A stretch of 64,000 nt of DNA from Bordetella parapertussis (GTDB lineage Bacteria; Pseudomonadota; Gammaproteobacteria; Burkholderiales; Burkholderiaceae_B), in assembly GCA_945897365.1 (NCBI GenBank), contig CAMDFD010000015.1:17099-81098 (forward strand), written 5' to 3'. This document shows, piece after piece, positions 31,005-40,304 of the stretch. The notes under the pieces were generated by a model. The model did not search any database and had not been told where the DNA came from. It saw only the letters and a program-made list of their open reading frames with translations. The stretch's first letter is position 1, and each line of letters opens with the position of its first letter. The translations under genes and the position numbers were made by a program.

Positions 31005-31661
31005 TTATCTCGCACCGATTGGCACGACGTCCAACCAAGGATGACGAGCCAGTCGCTCATTTTCAAACTGACGGATCTTGTCGGCATGACGCAAGGTCAG
31101 ACCAATTTCATCCAACCCGTTCAACAAGCAATATTTGCGATGTGCCGTAATGTCAAAATTCATTGCACGACCATCTGGTGCGATCACAACTTGCTTTTCG
31201 AGGTCGATCGTGAGCTTGTAGCCGACAAAGCCACGCACTTCGTCAAATAAACGGGCAACCTCGAGCTCAGTCAGCACGATCGGTAAAAAACCCGTCTTGT
31301 AACTATTGTTAAAAAAGATGTCTGCAAAGGATGGAGCGATCACAGCACGGAATCCATACTGCGCAAGCGCCCAAGGTGCATGCTCACGGCTCGAACCACA
31401 CCCAAAGTTCTTGCGGCCCAATAAAATCGAGGCATCTTTGTAGCGGGAGTGATTAAGAATAAACTCAGGATTCAGCGGACGCTTGGAATTGTCCATGCCA
31501 GGTTCGCCGTGATCCAAATAACGTATCTCATCAAAGAGGTTCGGGCCAAAGCCAGAGCGCTTGATAGACTTGAGAAACTGCTTGGGGATGATGAGGTCCG
31601 TATCGACGTTTTCACGATCGAGTGGTGCGACCAGTCCTTGGTGTGTTGTAAATGCGTCCAT
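31005..31661 (-). CDS. leuD: 3-isopropylmalate dehydratase small subunit
   Basis: Swivelling-domain subunit (218 aa) that pairs with LeuC. LDRENVDTDLIIPKQFLKSI and ILLGRKNFGCGSSREHAPWALAQYG are diagnostic of LeuD. It follows leuC with a 6-base gap. Confidence 0.97.
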   Translation of the reverse strand: MDAFTTHQGLVAPLDRENVDTDLIIPKQFLKSIKRSGFGPNLFDEIRYLDHGEPGMDNSKRPLNPEFILNHSRYKDASILLGRKNFGCGSSREHAPWALAQYGFRAVIAPSFADIFFNNSYKTGFLPIVLTELEVARLFDEVRGFVGYKLTIDLEKQVVIAPDGRAMNFDITAHRKYCLLNGLDEIGLTLRHADKIRQFENERLARHPWLDVVPIGAR

Positions 31662-31667
31662 GTCTGT

Positions 31668-33071
31668 TTACCGGAAGTTACGTACGTCGACAAAATGACC
31701 AGCAATCGCAGCAGCGGCTGCCATGGCTGGACTCACGAGATGGGTTCTACCACCTTGGCCCTGACGACCTTCGAAGTTGCGATTAGAGGTCGAGGCACAA
31801 CGTTCCTGGGGCTCGAGACGATCGGCATTCATCGCCAAACACATCGAACAGCCTGGCTCGCGCCACTCAAAACCCGCCTCGATAAAGATCTTGTCGAGTC
31901 CTTCGCGCTCAGCTTGGGCTTTGACCAAGCCAGAACCCGCAACGACCATCGCCTGACGGACATTGCTAGCCACGCGTTTACCACGCGCCACAACAGCTGC
32001 TGCACGCAAGTCTTCGATCCGTGAATTGGTACAAGAACCAATAAACACGCGATCAATCTTGATGTCTTCGATTGGTGTATTGGGTTTAAGACCCATGTAC
32101 TCCAGCGCACGCTCCATGCCAGTGCGACGGGCTTCATCCTTTTCGCGTTCTGGATCAGGCACACGACCGGTCACAGGAAGAACCATCTCGGGCGAAGTGC
32201 CCCAGGTGACTTGAGGCACAATCTGACGTGCATCGATTTCTACGACGCGGTCAAAGTGCGCACCCTCATCGGTGTGCAAGGTTTTCCAATAGGAAACCGC
32301 CTGATCCCAAAGTGCACCACTCGGTGCAAAGGGTCGACCCACAAAATAATCGATGGTCTTTTGATCAACAGCCACCATGCCAGAACGCGCACCCGCCTCG
32401 ATCGACATGTTGCACAGAGTCATACGACCTTCGATGGATAAATCGCGAATCGCACTTCCTGCAAACTCAATGGCGTGCGCGGTACCACCTGCAGTGCCAA
32501 TCACACCGATGATATGCAAAATAATGTCTTTGGCAGTACAGCCCGCCGGTAACGTACCCTCAACCCGCACCAACATGTTTTTATTTTTCTTGGCTTGCAG
32601 CGTTTGCGTGGCCATCACGTGCTCGACTTCTGACGTGCCAATACCAAACGCCAAGGCACCCACAGCCCCGTGGGTACTGGTGTGCGAGTCGCCACAGACT
32701 ACCGTCATGCCAGGCAAGGTTGCGCCTTGCTCGGGGCCAATCACGTGGACAATCCCCTGACGCAGGTCATTCATTTTGAACTCAATGACCTGATGCTTTT
32801 CGCAGTTGGCGTCGAGTGTATCGACTTGGAGCTTTGAAATAGGGTCCGCGATGCCTTGAGCGCGATCCACCGTCGGCACGTTGTGATCGGCCACCGCCAA
32901 GTTGGCGTTGAGGCGCCAAAGCTTACGACCGGCCAAATCAAGACCCTCAAAGGCCTGGGGACTCGTCACTTCATGGAGAAGATGACGGTCGATATAAAGA
33001 ATAGCAGTGCCATCTGATTCTTCGTGAACCACATGGGCATCCCATAACTTGTCGTATAAGGTTTTTTTCAT
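31668..33071 (-). CDS. leuC: 3-isopropylmalate dehydratase large subunit
   Basis: Aconitase-family [4Fe-4S] hydro-lyase of leucine synthesis, 467 residues. KTLYDKLWDAHVV at the N-terminus; cluster-binding cysteines are in FIGSCTNSRIEDL and GCSMCLAMN; DSHTSTHGAVGALAFGIGTSEVEHVMATQTL is the typical aconitase core (cited in parts). Full length. First gene of leuC-leuD-leuB; leuA is not in the window. Confidence 0.97.
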   Translation of the reverse strand: MKKTLYDKLWDAHVVHEESDGTAILYIDRHLLHEVTSPQAFEGLDLAGRKLWRLNANLAVADHNVPTVDRAQGIADPISKLQVDTLDANCEKHQVIEFKMNDLRQGIVHVIGPEQGATLPGMTVVCGDSHTSTHGAVGALAFGIGTSEVEHVMATQTLQAKKNKNMLVRVEGTLPAGCTAKDIILHIIGVIGTAGGTAHAIEFAGSAIRDLSIEGRMTLCNMSIEAGARSGMVAVDQKTIDYFVGRPFAPSGALWDQAVSYWKTLHTDEGAHFDRVVEIDARQIVPQVTWGTSPEMVLPVTGRVPDPEREKDEARRTGMERALEYMGLKPNTPIEDIKIDRVFIGSCTNSRIEDLRAAAVVARGKRVASNVRQAMVVAGSGLVKAQAEREGLDKIFIEAGFEWREPGCSMCLAMNADRLEPQERCASTSNRNFEGRQGQGGRTHLVSPAMAAAAAIAGHFVDVRNFR

Positions 33072-33131
33072 GTCGCTGTCACATTCGTTGGATAGGTTTA
33101 ACGCTTGATTATGCCATAGGAGACAGGGGGT

Positions 33132-34208
33132 TTAACCTCTGTCAGCCACATCTCCGCACTGGGCGCGATGACGTAACGCATGGTCTGCCAAAATAATCGC
33201 TAATAAGGCTTCAGCAATGGGGGTGGCACGAATACCAACGCAAGGGTCATGGCGTCCCAAGGTCTGAACAGAAACGGGGTTGCCGGCGCGATCGATCGAA
33301 CGTCGCTCGAGACGAATGCTAGAGGTCGGCTTGATGGCTAAACTCACCGTGATAGGTTGACCCGTTGAAATACCCCCCAACACGCCGCCAGCGTGGTTGG
33401 TTAAAAAACCCTCGGGGGTAATTTCATCGCCGTGCTCTGAGCCACGTTGAACAATGCTGTGAAATCCAGCACCAATCTCTACACCTTTGACCGCATTCAA
33501 GCCCATCATGGCATGCGCAATATCGGCATCGAGACGATCATAAATCGGCTCGCCCCAACCCGCTGGCAGGCCCTCGGCAACCACTTCAATCCGGGCGCCT
33601 GCTGAATCTCCGTCTTTACGTAACTTGTCCATATAAGACTCGAGTTCAGCAACGATATCCGGATTGGCAGAATAAAAAGGATTGTGAGGCACGTGCTCCC
33701 AACTCTTAAAGGGCATAGGGATCGGCCCAAGCTGACTCATATAGCCGCGCACCGTGACCCCGTATTGCTCGGCGAGCCATTTTTTGGCAATGGCGCCCGC
33801 AGCAACTGTTGGGGCCGTCAATCGAGCAGACGAACGACCGCCACCGCGCGGATCGCGGACACCATATTTTTTAAAATACGCATAGTCAGCGTGACCTGGA
33901 CGAAAAGTATCGGCAATCGCACTGTAATCTTTACTCCGGGCATCGACGTTTCGGATCAGCAACGCAATCGGCGTTCCAGTCGTTTTACCCTCGAAGATGC
34001 CAGACAAGATTTCGACCTGATCGGCTTCCTGACGCTGCGTCACATGTCGCGAGGTTCCAGGGCGACGACGGTCAAGTTCAAGTTGGATATCCTCAACGGC
34101 CAGCGTCAGTCCGGGCGGGCACCCGTCCACCACACAGCCAATCGCAGGGCCGTGTGACTCACCAAAGTTGGTGACGCAAAATAATGTACCTAAAGTGTTG
34201 CCAGACAT
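33132..34208 (-). CDS. aroC: Chorismate synthase
   Basis: FMN-dependent last step of the shikimate pathway. The start is ATG 34208 (MSGNTLGTLFCVTNFGESHG), giving 358 residues. The conserved blocks GRSSARLTAPTVAAGAIAK and GVLGGISTGQPITVSLAIKPTSS and the reduced-flavin-binding RHDPCVGIRATPIAE are present. It sits alone between selO and leuC, all on the same strand. Confidence 0.97.
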   Translation of the reverse strand: MSGNTLGTLFCVTNFGESHGPAIGCVVDGCPPGLTLAVEDIQLELDRRRPGTSRHVTQRQEADQVEILSGIFEGKTTGTPIALLIRNVDARSKDYSAIADTFRPGHADYAYFKKYGVRDPRGGGRSSARLTAPTVAAGAIAKKWLAEQYGVTVRGYMSQLGPIPMPFKSWEHVPHNPFYSANPDIVAELESYMDKLRKDGDSAGARIEVVAEGLPAGWGEPIYDRLDADIAHAMMGLNAVKGVEIGAGFHSIVQRGSEHGDEITPEGFLTNHAGGVLGGISTGQPITVSLAIKPTSSIRLERRSIDRAGNPVSVQTLGRHDPCVGIRATPIAEALLAIILADHALRHRAQCGDVADRG

Positions 34209-34273
34209 GGGAAGCGAACCGTCAAAGTTGAGCGCGTTCAAAGAGAGACGCGCGGCAAAGCCACATTATTGCA

Positions 34274-35806
34274 TCAGGAAGAGCAACTGACCTCAATTTT
34301 GCTCGCCCAATGCGGCGGTAAAGCCGCATAACGTTCCATCCCTGCTCGCGCCGAAAACGGGGCTGCCAGCAAGTCCATCATGTTTTCTAACTCTGAGAAA
34401 TCACCGCGTTGCGTGGTCTCAATCACCTGTTGAGCGAGATAGTTACGCAAAACGTAGAGAGGGTTGACCGCAAGCATGTCCGAAACGCGCTGCTGCCAGG
34501 GCGACGATTCGAGTGCGACTCTGTCGCGATAACGCATCAACCAAGCCCCAGCCGCCTCTCGATCGACGAATAAATCAACAAAAGGTTGCAGCGAGCCCGA
34601 CCCATCCCCGACCGTACCGCCTAAATCAAAGGCCAACTGGCCTGGGGTCGCCTGAGTCAAGCCAGGCGCAAACGCAAGTTGGCGAAACGTCATTGAAAAA
34701 TCCGCATGACTCGCCTGCATCACACTCCAAAGGTCATCGATCAGCACTTCATCCCCTGCTTGCCACGTCTTGAGACCTAATTTTTTACTCATCTGAGTCT
34801 GCATGGCATTGAGAAAGGTCGGCTCGAAAGCATCCAAAGCATTTCTTAATGCCTCGGCATCCGGCACAATCGAAAACAGACTATTGGCCAGCTGATAGAG
34901 ATTCCAGTGGGCGACCGAGGGTTGAGCATGCCAGGCATAGCGACCGTTTGTATCAGTATGGTTACAGATGTGTCGTGCATCAAAACCATCCATAAAACCA
35001 TAAGGCCCATAGTCAAGGGTCAGACCCAATATCGACATATTGTCTGTATTCATCACCCCGTGACAGAAACCAACCACTTGCCAGTTCGCCATCAGCAGTG
35101 CTGTACGTCGAACAACTGCTTCTAAAAACCTCACGTAACGAGCTTCGGGCGTCTCTGTCATACCCGGGGTGGCACTCAGGCACTCCGGGTAGAAACGCTC
35201 AATCACATAATCCGCTAATTGACGCACCAATTCGGGTCGTTTGCGTGAGGCCCAGTGCTCAAAAGAACCAAAACGCACAAAACTAGGCGCAACCCTCGCC
35301 ACAACCGCCGCGGTTTCCACTGTTTCGCGCATCACGGGATTGTCCGCAGAAACCAGTGACAAAGCGCGAGTCGTGGGAATTCCCAAGCCATGCATCGCTT
35401 GGCTCGCAAGATACTCACGCACGGAGGAGCGCAAGACCGCACGACCATCCCCCATTCGAGAATATGGGGTCATCCCAGCGCCTTTAAGTTGCAACTCCCA
35501 ATTTCCATTGGGGCCGACGATTTCGCCGAGCAAATGCGCACGCCCATCTCCAAGCTGACCTGCCCACACACCGAACTGATGACCGCTGTAGACGGCAGCC
35601 AGCGTCTCCCCACCTGGTAAGGGGTCTGAACCACTGACAATGGATAAAAACGCAGGGTCATCGAGATCAAGCGCACTCAAGCCCAAAAGAGAAGCCACGT
35701 CTAAATCCGCATGAACAAGACGCGGGTTTTTAAGAGGCGTTGTCGCAAGCTTGGTATAAAAATCCATCCCAAGCGCGGCAAAACTATTTTGTGTTTGTAC
35801 CTTCAT
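34274..35806 (-). CDS. selO: Protein adenylyltransferase SelO (YdiU/UPF0061)
   Basis: A pseudokinase-fold enzyme that transfers AMP to protein Ser, Thr or Tyr residues. The 510 residues carry the family motifs YSGHQFGVWAGQLGDGRAH, KGAGMTPYSRMGDGRAVLRS, HGVMNTDNMSILGLTLDYGP and NPLYVLRNYLAQQ. The C-terminus EVSCSS matches bacterial enzymes, where a cysteine near the end takes part in redox control. Its start overlaps the DUF2069 gene stop by four bases. Confidence 0.94.
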   Translation of the reverse strand: MKVQTQNSFAALGMDFYTKLATTPLKNPRLVHADLDVASLLGLSALDLDDPAFLSIVSGSDPLPGGETLAAVYSGHQFGVWAGQLGDGRAHLLGEIVGPNGNWELQLKGAGMTPYSRMGDGRAVLRSSVREYLASQAMHGLGIPTTRALSLVSADNPVMRETVETAAVVARVAPSFVRFGSFEHWASRKRPELVRQLADYVIERFYPECLSATPGMTETPEARYVRFLEAVVRRTALLMANWQVVGFCHGVMNTDNMSILGLTLDYGPYGFMDGFDARHICNHTDTNGRYAWHAQPSVAHWNLYQLANSLFSIVPDAEALRNALDAFEPTFLNAMQTQMSKKLGLKTWQAGDEVLIDDLWSVMQASHADFSMTFRQLAFAPGLTQATPGQLAFDLGGTVGDGSGSLQPFVDLFVDREAAGAWLMRYRDRVALESSPWQQRVSDMLAVNPLYVLRNYLAQQVIETTQRGDFSELENMMDLLAAPFSARAGMERYAALPPHWASKIEVSCSS

Positions 35807-36276
35807 GCTGAGTCCGATTTTTGTTCTGTCGTGATAGGTGTGAGTGCCTGCCCTGAGCGTTCTTGAGCCTCAGTCTGGGCTTTAAGCTGTTTGGCATAGC
35901 GTTTAGCAGGCCTGACATAAAACAAGGCCGCCAAGAAAAAAACAGAGGAAAGAACAATTTCTAGCCAAGCCATCAAGATCGAAGGTCCTGGGGGATCGGA
36001 CATCGCCCTGACCACGCCCTCCATGAGGTAAACAAGAACCAACATGGACGCCCACTGAATCGTGTAAAGACTCCCCTTTGAAACGCCGCGAAACGCAAAG
36101 GTTAGAGGCAGCGCCTTTAGGAAGAGCAAGGTCCCGCCCGGGCGTAAAGGCGCGAGCCAGATCTCCCAGAGCAGGCATAATAAAAATAAGGCGAACAACG
36201 ACACCATCGCGATGCGCTGCAGCGCAACATTAAGTGTGGGGCGAGGGTGAATCAAAGGGGGTTCATTGAGCTTCAT
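35803..36276 (-). CDS. DUF2069 inner-membrane protein
   Basis: The start is set at ATG 36276 (157 aa). Residues include three to four membrane helices (MVSLFALFLLCLLWEIWLAP, a short LLFLKALPLTFAF, MLVLVYLMEGVVRAMSD and VLSSVFFLAALFYVRP), followed by a charged cytoplasmic tail. This arrangement and the phrase LLFLKALPLTFAFRGV fit DUF2069 proteins, whose function is unknown. Divergent from yihY, which commonly neighbours this family in betaproteobacteria. Translationally coupled to selO. Confidence 0.8.
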   Translation of the reverse strand: MKLNEPPLIHPRPTLNVALQRIAMVSLFALFLLCLLWEIWLAPLRPGGTLLFLKALPLTFAFRGVSKGSLYTIQWASMLVLVYLMEGVVRAMSDPPGPSILMAWLEIVLSSVFFLAALFYVRPAKRYAKQLKAQTEAQERSGQALTPITTEQKSDSA

Positions 36277-36359
36277 ACTGCTATTATCGCTCGGGCAAGC
36301 AGCAAAAATCCTGTGAACCCCTGCTGGCTTGTCAACAGCGTAAGGAGCTGTATTTTTTT

Positions 36360-37670
36360 GTGAAGACGCAACCCCCCTCTTCGACAAGTCTCCAACAACG
36401 TCTCAAGGTATGGCGTGAGGTGATTTTATCGAGTGCGAAACGCTTGGGCCAAGTCGATGCCTTTGACTTGGCGGGCAGCCTCACCTTTACGACTGTGTTG
36501 GCGATTGTCCCTCTTTTAGCTGTGGCGCTTGCATTGTTTACAGCCTTCCCGCAATTCCATGATTTCAGCGACGCACTGCAGGCTTTTTTGACCAATAGCC
36601 TGATGCCCCCTGTCATTTCAGAAAATGTCATGTCTTACCTGAACGACTTTGCTAAACAGGCCAGTCGACTCACAGCGATTGGCGGCAGTTTTTTGGTGAT
36701 CACCGTACTTCTCTTGATTCTCTCCGTCGACAAAGCGCTCAACGAAATCTGGCGTGTCACAAAACCCCGTGGCATCGGTCAGAGGCTCTTGGTTTACTGG
36801 GCACTGTTGACCCTTGGCCCGCTCATGACGGGCGCGAGCCTCTGGGCAACCGCACTCCTTGCTCGCGAATCCTTCGGCGTGATCGCTCAAATACCCGAAC
36901 TTCTGGAATTCACACTGAAGGTCTCGCCTTTCTTTGTCAGTGCCGCCGGTTTTGCCGCACTGTTCGTGATTGTTCCGAACACCAAAGTCACCCCGCGTGA
37001 TGCCATCATTGGCGGACTGTTGGTCGCAGCGCTATTAGAGATCATGAAGCTTGGCTTTGCTTATTATGTCTCGCAAGTTTCCACCTATACGATGATTTAT
37101 GGCGCTTTCGCCGCACTTCCAGTTTTTCTAATTTGGGTGTATCTGTCGTGGCTCAGTGTGCTCTTTGGCGCCATTGTCGCGGCGAATCTGCCCTATTTTC
37201 GTCATGTTCGCGCACGCGGCCTCAACCAATCAAATGACGCTTTTAACGAAGCGCTTAGCATCCTGCGTTTACTGGATCAATCCCGTACACAAAGTACGTC
37301 GGGCCTGAGTATCCGATCGTTGTCTGAAACGCTTGAGCTCACTGAAGATCAAATAGATAAAACGCTCGCTTCACTACAAGACCTTGGCTGGGTCGCCCAG
37401 GCACAGGTTCGCAAGCGAGAGGTGTGGGTGCTTGTCTGCAATCCAAGTACAACGAGCGTCAATCCTCTGATCAAGAGGCTTTTAGTGAATCGCAGCCCCC
37501 TCAAGTTGGAGGAAAATCCTGCGCTTAAACAAGCATTGCTTGTTTATTTAAAAGATAATCAAGATTCAATCTTGGCGGATGTGCTGCTGCAAAATGACAA
37601 GTCTGACACCCTGACCGTACAATCAGATAAAAGCAGCACAAAGGAGACGCATCATGTTACAGGTCAGTGA
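36360..37670 (+). CDS. YihY/BrkB family inner-membrane protein
   Basis: A 436-residue protein with the GTG start at 36360, AAGGAG lying 12 bases before it. The N-terminal two thirds carry six membrane helices with the family signatures AGSLTFTTVLAIVPLLAVAL, VDKALNEIWRV and IYGAFAALPVFLIWVYLSW. The C-terminal 150 residues are soluble and include a predicted winged-helix-like segment (LSIRSLSETLELTEDQIDKT). BrkB of Bordetella was linked to serum resistance, but the general function of the family is not known. The CBS gene overlaps its 3' end. Confidence 0.9.
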   Translation: MKTQPPSSTSLQQRLKVWREVILSSAKRLGQVDAFDLAGSLTFTTVLAIVPLLAVALALFTAFPQFHDFSDALQAFLTNSLMPPVISENVMSYLNDFAKQASRLTAIGGSFLVITVLLLILSVDKALNEIWRVTKPRGIGQRLLVYWALLTLGPLMTGASLWATALLARESFGVIAQIPELLEFTLKVSPFFVSAAGFAALFVIVPNTKVTPRDAIIGGLLVAALLEIMKLGFAYYVSQVSTYTMIYGAFAALPVFLIWVYLSWLSVLFGAIVAANLPYFRHVRARGLNQSNDAFNEALSILRLLDQSRTQSTSGLSIRSLSETLELTEDQIDKTLASLQDLGWVAQAQVRKREVWVLVCNPSTTSVNPLIKRLLVNRSPLKLEENPALKQALLVYLKDNQDSILADVLLQNDKSDTLTVQSDKSSTKETHHVTGQ

Positions 37671-38115
37671 AATTCTGCGCGTGAAGGGCCATACCCTTTT
37701 TACCGCCTCACCCGATACTTCCGTTATTCAAGCGCTCGAGACCATGAGCGAACGAGACATCGGGTCACTTGTCATCATGGAGCGCGGTCAATTGGTAGGT
37801 ATGCTGACGTTTCGCGAAATTATTCGGCATGTTAATAGTAATCATGGTGCGGTGGGCGCCACCTCAATTCGCAGCATTATGGATGCCAAACCTGTCTGCG
37901 TGTCTCCCGATACCGCCGCTGACGTAGTGCAGCGTCTCATGCTCGAAAACCACTCGCGTTATATCCCTGTGATGGATGACACGGTATTAATGGGCGTGAT
38001 TTCCTTTTACGACATGGCTCAAGCAATCGTTGCAGCACAAAAATTTGAAAACTCCATGCTGAAAGCCTACATACGAGACTGGCCCGACGAAGAAAAACCA
38101 GCCCCGAACGCCTGA
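37654..38115 (+). CDS. CBS-pair domain protein
   Basis: A 153-residue cytoplasmic protein made of two CBS motifs (about residues 12-60 and 75-130; ALETMSERDIGSLVIMERGQ and LMLENHSRYIPVMDD). CBS pairs bind adenine nucleotides and sense energy state. The start at 37654 has AAAGGAG upstream and lies inside the last codons of the yihY gene (17 bases shared), so the two are likely translationally coupled. No partner enzyme domain is attached. Confidence 0.93.
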   Translation: MLQVSEILRVKGHTLFTASPDTSVIQALETMSERDIGSLVIMERGQLVGMLTFREIIRHVNSNHGAVGATSIRSIMDAKPVCVSPDTAADVVQRLMLENHSRYIPVMDDTVLMGVISFYDMAQAIVAAQKFENSMLKAYIRDWPDEEKPAPNA

Positions 38116-38139
38116 GGGACTCAGTTGCTTTGTCAGGCG
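38109..38139. terminator. Inverted repeat carrying both convergent stop codons
   Basis: CGCCTGA (38109-38115) and TCAGGCG (38133-38139) are perfect inverted repeats. The left arm contains the CBS-gene stop and the right arm the dusA stop, with 17 bases between. It may terminate both transcripts, but no T run is present. Confidence 0.4.
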
Positions 38140-39161
38140 ACAAAGGAATCAAGGGGCTGAAATCCACCGATCTCAGACCATGCGCGGCGAATCAAGTGAG
38201 CGTCGTTGGTATTGAGTAGCTTTGAGTCAGAAAGAATTCTGCGCCACAAACGAGAACGGGGTCTACCGTTAAAAAGGCCTAGCAAAGGTCGAACGACGAT
38301 TCTCAAGGGGGTGTCAAGCGCAACTTGCGAAGCGGCGTAGTCAACGAGCTGATCAATCAGCAGCGACTCCTCGAGCTGCGACTCAAAAGGCCACAACGCT
38401 AGTGACAGCTCACTCAAGACACTGGGGTTGTGCCAAGGGGCGCGACCCAGCATCACGCCATCGAAGGTTTTTAAGGCAAGCGTACAGTCTTGAACGCCCG
38501 TCAAACCTCCGTTCAGCACCACGATCGCCTCAGGAAAGTCTGCTTTAAGTCTTGCCGCATCCGCATAACGTAAAGGTGGAACCTCGCGATTGTCTTTAGG
38601 CGTTAGACCTTTGAGTACCGCATTGCGAGCATGCACGACAAAAACACGGCACCCTGTGTCGTATAGGGTGCCGACAAAGTCTCTCACAAAGCCATAGTCA
38701 TCGTTGTCATCAAGCCCTAAGCGGTGTTTGACGGTAATTGGAATCCCCACGGCATCTTGCATGGCTTTGACGCAGTCAGCAACCAAGACGGGCTCTGCCA
38801 TCAGACAGGCCCCAAAAGACCCTTTTTGGACGCGCTCAGACGGACAGCCGCAATTGAGGTTAATTTCGTCATAACCCCACTTTTCGCCTAACCGCGCCGC
38901 ACGACCAAGCGCTTCGGGCTCGCTTCCGCCAAGTTGCAAGGCGACGGGATGTTCTTGCTCACTGAAGTCCAAATGCCTGTGTATATCACCATGCGTCAAG
39001 GCGCCCGTCGTGATCATTTCCGTGTAAAGCCGCGCACGCGGTGCAAGCAAACGGTGAAAAAAACGACAGTGGCGATCCGTCACATCGATCATGGGGGCGA
39101 CATTGAGCCTCCAACCGCTGGAATCTTGCCCCGTCATCAGGTTTTTATCAATTGCGGACAT
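38133..39161 (-). CDS. dusA: tRNA-dihydrouridine(20/20a) synthase
   Basis: FMN-dependent reductase of uridine 20/20a in tRNA D loops, 342 residues. The key motifs are VAPMIDVTDRHCRFFHRLL, the NLNCGCPSERVQKGSFGACLM stretch (the latter cysteine is catalytic) and VVLNGGLTG with VMLGRAPWHNPSV. The protein is full length for DusA. It is divergent from thrB. Confidence 0.95.
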   Translation of the reverse strand: MSAIDKNLMTGQDSSGWRLNVAPMIDVTDRHCRFFHRLLAPRARLYTEMITTGALTHGDIHRHLDFSEQEHPVALQLGGSEPEALGRAARLGEKWGYDEINLNCGCPSERVQKGSFGACLMAEPVLVADCVKAMQDAVGIPITVKHRLGLDDNDDYGFVRDFVGTLYDTGCRVFVVHARNAVLKGLTPKDNREVPPLRYADAARLKADFPEAIVVLNGGLTGVQDCTLALKTFDGVMLGRAPWHNPSVLSELSLALWPFESQLEESLLIDQLVDYAASQVALDTPLRIVVRPLLGLFNGRPRSRLWRRILSDSKLLNTNDAHLIRRAWSEIGGFQPLDSFVA

Positions 39162-39326
39162 GTGTCACTTTAAAACTTGGAACTGCCCAAACCGGACAAT
39201 TCAAAACAACCCGCATTTTATATGCCTTGGAACCTATTGTTTAAAAACAAATCGACCAATGAGGAATCCGGCGAGGGCATCCTTGCTAAAATCGAAAGAT
39301 CTCTTAATGCGCTTTACCCTACATCT

Positions 39327-40304
39327 ATGGCAGTATTTACTCAAGTCAGCGAAAATGATGCCCGTGCTTTATTGGCTGATTACGCCATCGGAGATTTCCT
39401 TGCGCTCAAGGGCATCGCTGCAGGTATTGAAAACAGTAACTTTTTCCTGACGACATCCCAGGGAGAGTATGTATTAACTGTGTTTGAGGTGTTAAAGGCC
39501 GAGCAGTTACCCTTTTACATCGAGCTGATGAATCACCTTGCTCAACAGGCGATTCCTGTCCCTCAACCTCAAACCCGTCTGGATGGCAAGAGACTCTCTA
39601 CCCTCCATGGCAAGCCTGCAGCGATCGTCTCTAAACTGCCCGGCAGTTATGAAATAAAGCCGAGTGCCCTACACTGCGCGATCTCAGGCTCGACACTCGC
39701 CCGCGCGCATCTAGCGGGCAAGGACTTTGGCATTCCTCAGCCCAATTTACGCGGTCTGACATGGTGGGCCCAAACAGCCCCTACGGTATTGCCCTTTTTA
39801 GATCAATCCCTAGCTCAGCGCTTAAAAGTTGCCCTCGCTGAACAGCAAGCGCTTGCCCTGACAGCTGACTATCTGTCACTGCCTCGCGGCCCCTCGCATT
39901 GCGACCTGTTCCGAGACAATGTGCTGTTTGCGGGAACCTATGAAGCGCCCGTCATGGGAGGATTCATAGATTTTTATTTTGCCGGGGTTGACACTTGGAT
40001 TTTTGACGTTGCCGTCAGCGTCAATGACTGGTGTATCGAACACGCGAGCGGCATCTTGCAACCGGATCTCCTCAAAGCATGGCTCGCCGCATATGCCGAA
40101 ATTCGTCCCTTTACGGAAGCTGAAAGGCAAGTCTGGCCAGCCATGCTCAGAGGCGCGGCATTACGCTTCTGGATCTCTAGGCTGTATGACTTTTATCTTC
40201 CTCGACCCGCACAAACGCTCAAACCCCATGATCCTGGTCATTTTGAGCGCATATTGATCGAAAGAACAACCGGCGCAATACCCGCGCTACCTAAGGAACA
40301 TTGA
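39327..40304 (+). CDS. thrB: Homoserine kinase, aminoglycoside-phosphotransferase-like type
   Basis: Phosphorylates homoserine on the way to threonine; this form belongs to the APH-fold ThrB found in beta- and some gammaproteobacteria rather than the GHMP type. The start is ATG 39327 (MAVFTQVSENDARALLADY, 325 aa). Kinase motifs are GIENSNFFLTT (nucleotide loop), GPSHCDLFRDNVLF (Brenner-type catalytic loop) and GFIDFYFAGVDTWIFDVAV (metal-binding DFY). The stop overlaps the next start. Confidence 0.93.
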   Translation: MAVFTQVSENDARALLADYAIGDFLALKGIAAGIENSNFFLTTSQGEYVLTVFEVLKAEQLPFYIELMNHLAQQAIPVPQPQTRLDGKRLSTLHGKPAAIVSKLPGSYEIKPSALHCAISGSTLARAHLAGKDFGIPQPNLRGLTWWAQTAPTVLPFLDQSLAQRLKVALAEQQALALTADYLSLPRGPSHCDLFRDNVLFAGTYEAPVMGGFIDFYFAGVDTWIFDVAVSVNDWCIEHASGILQPDLLKAWLAAYAEIRPFTEAERQVWPAMLRGAALRFWISRLYDFYLPRPAQTLKPHDPGHFERILIERTTGAIPALPKEH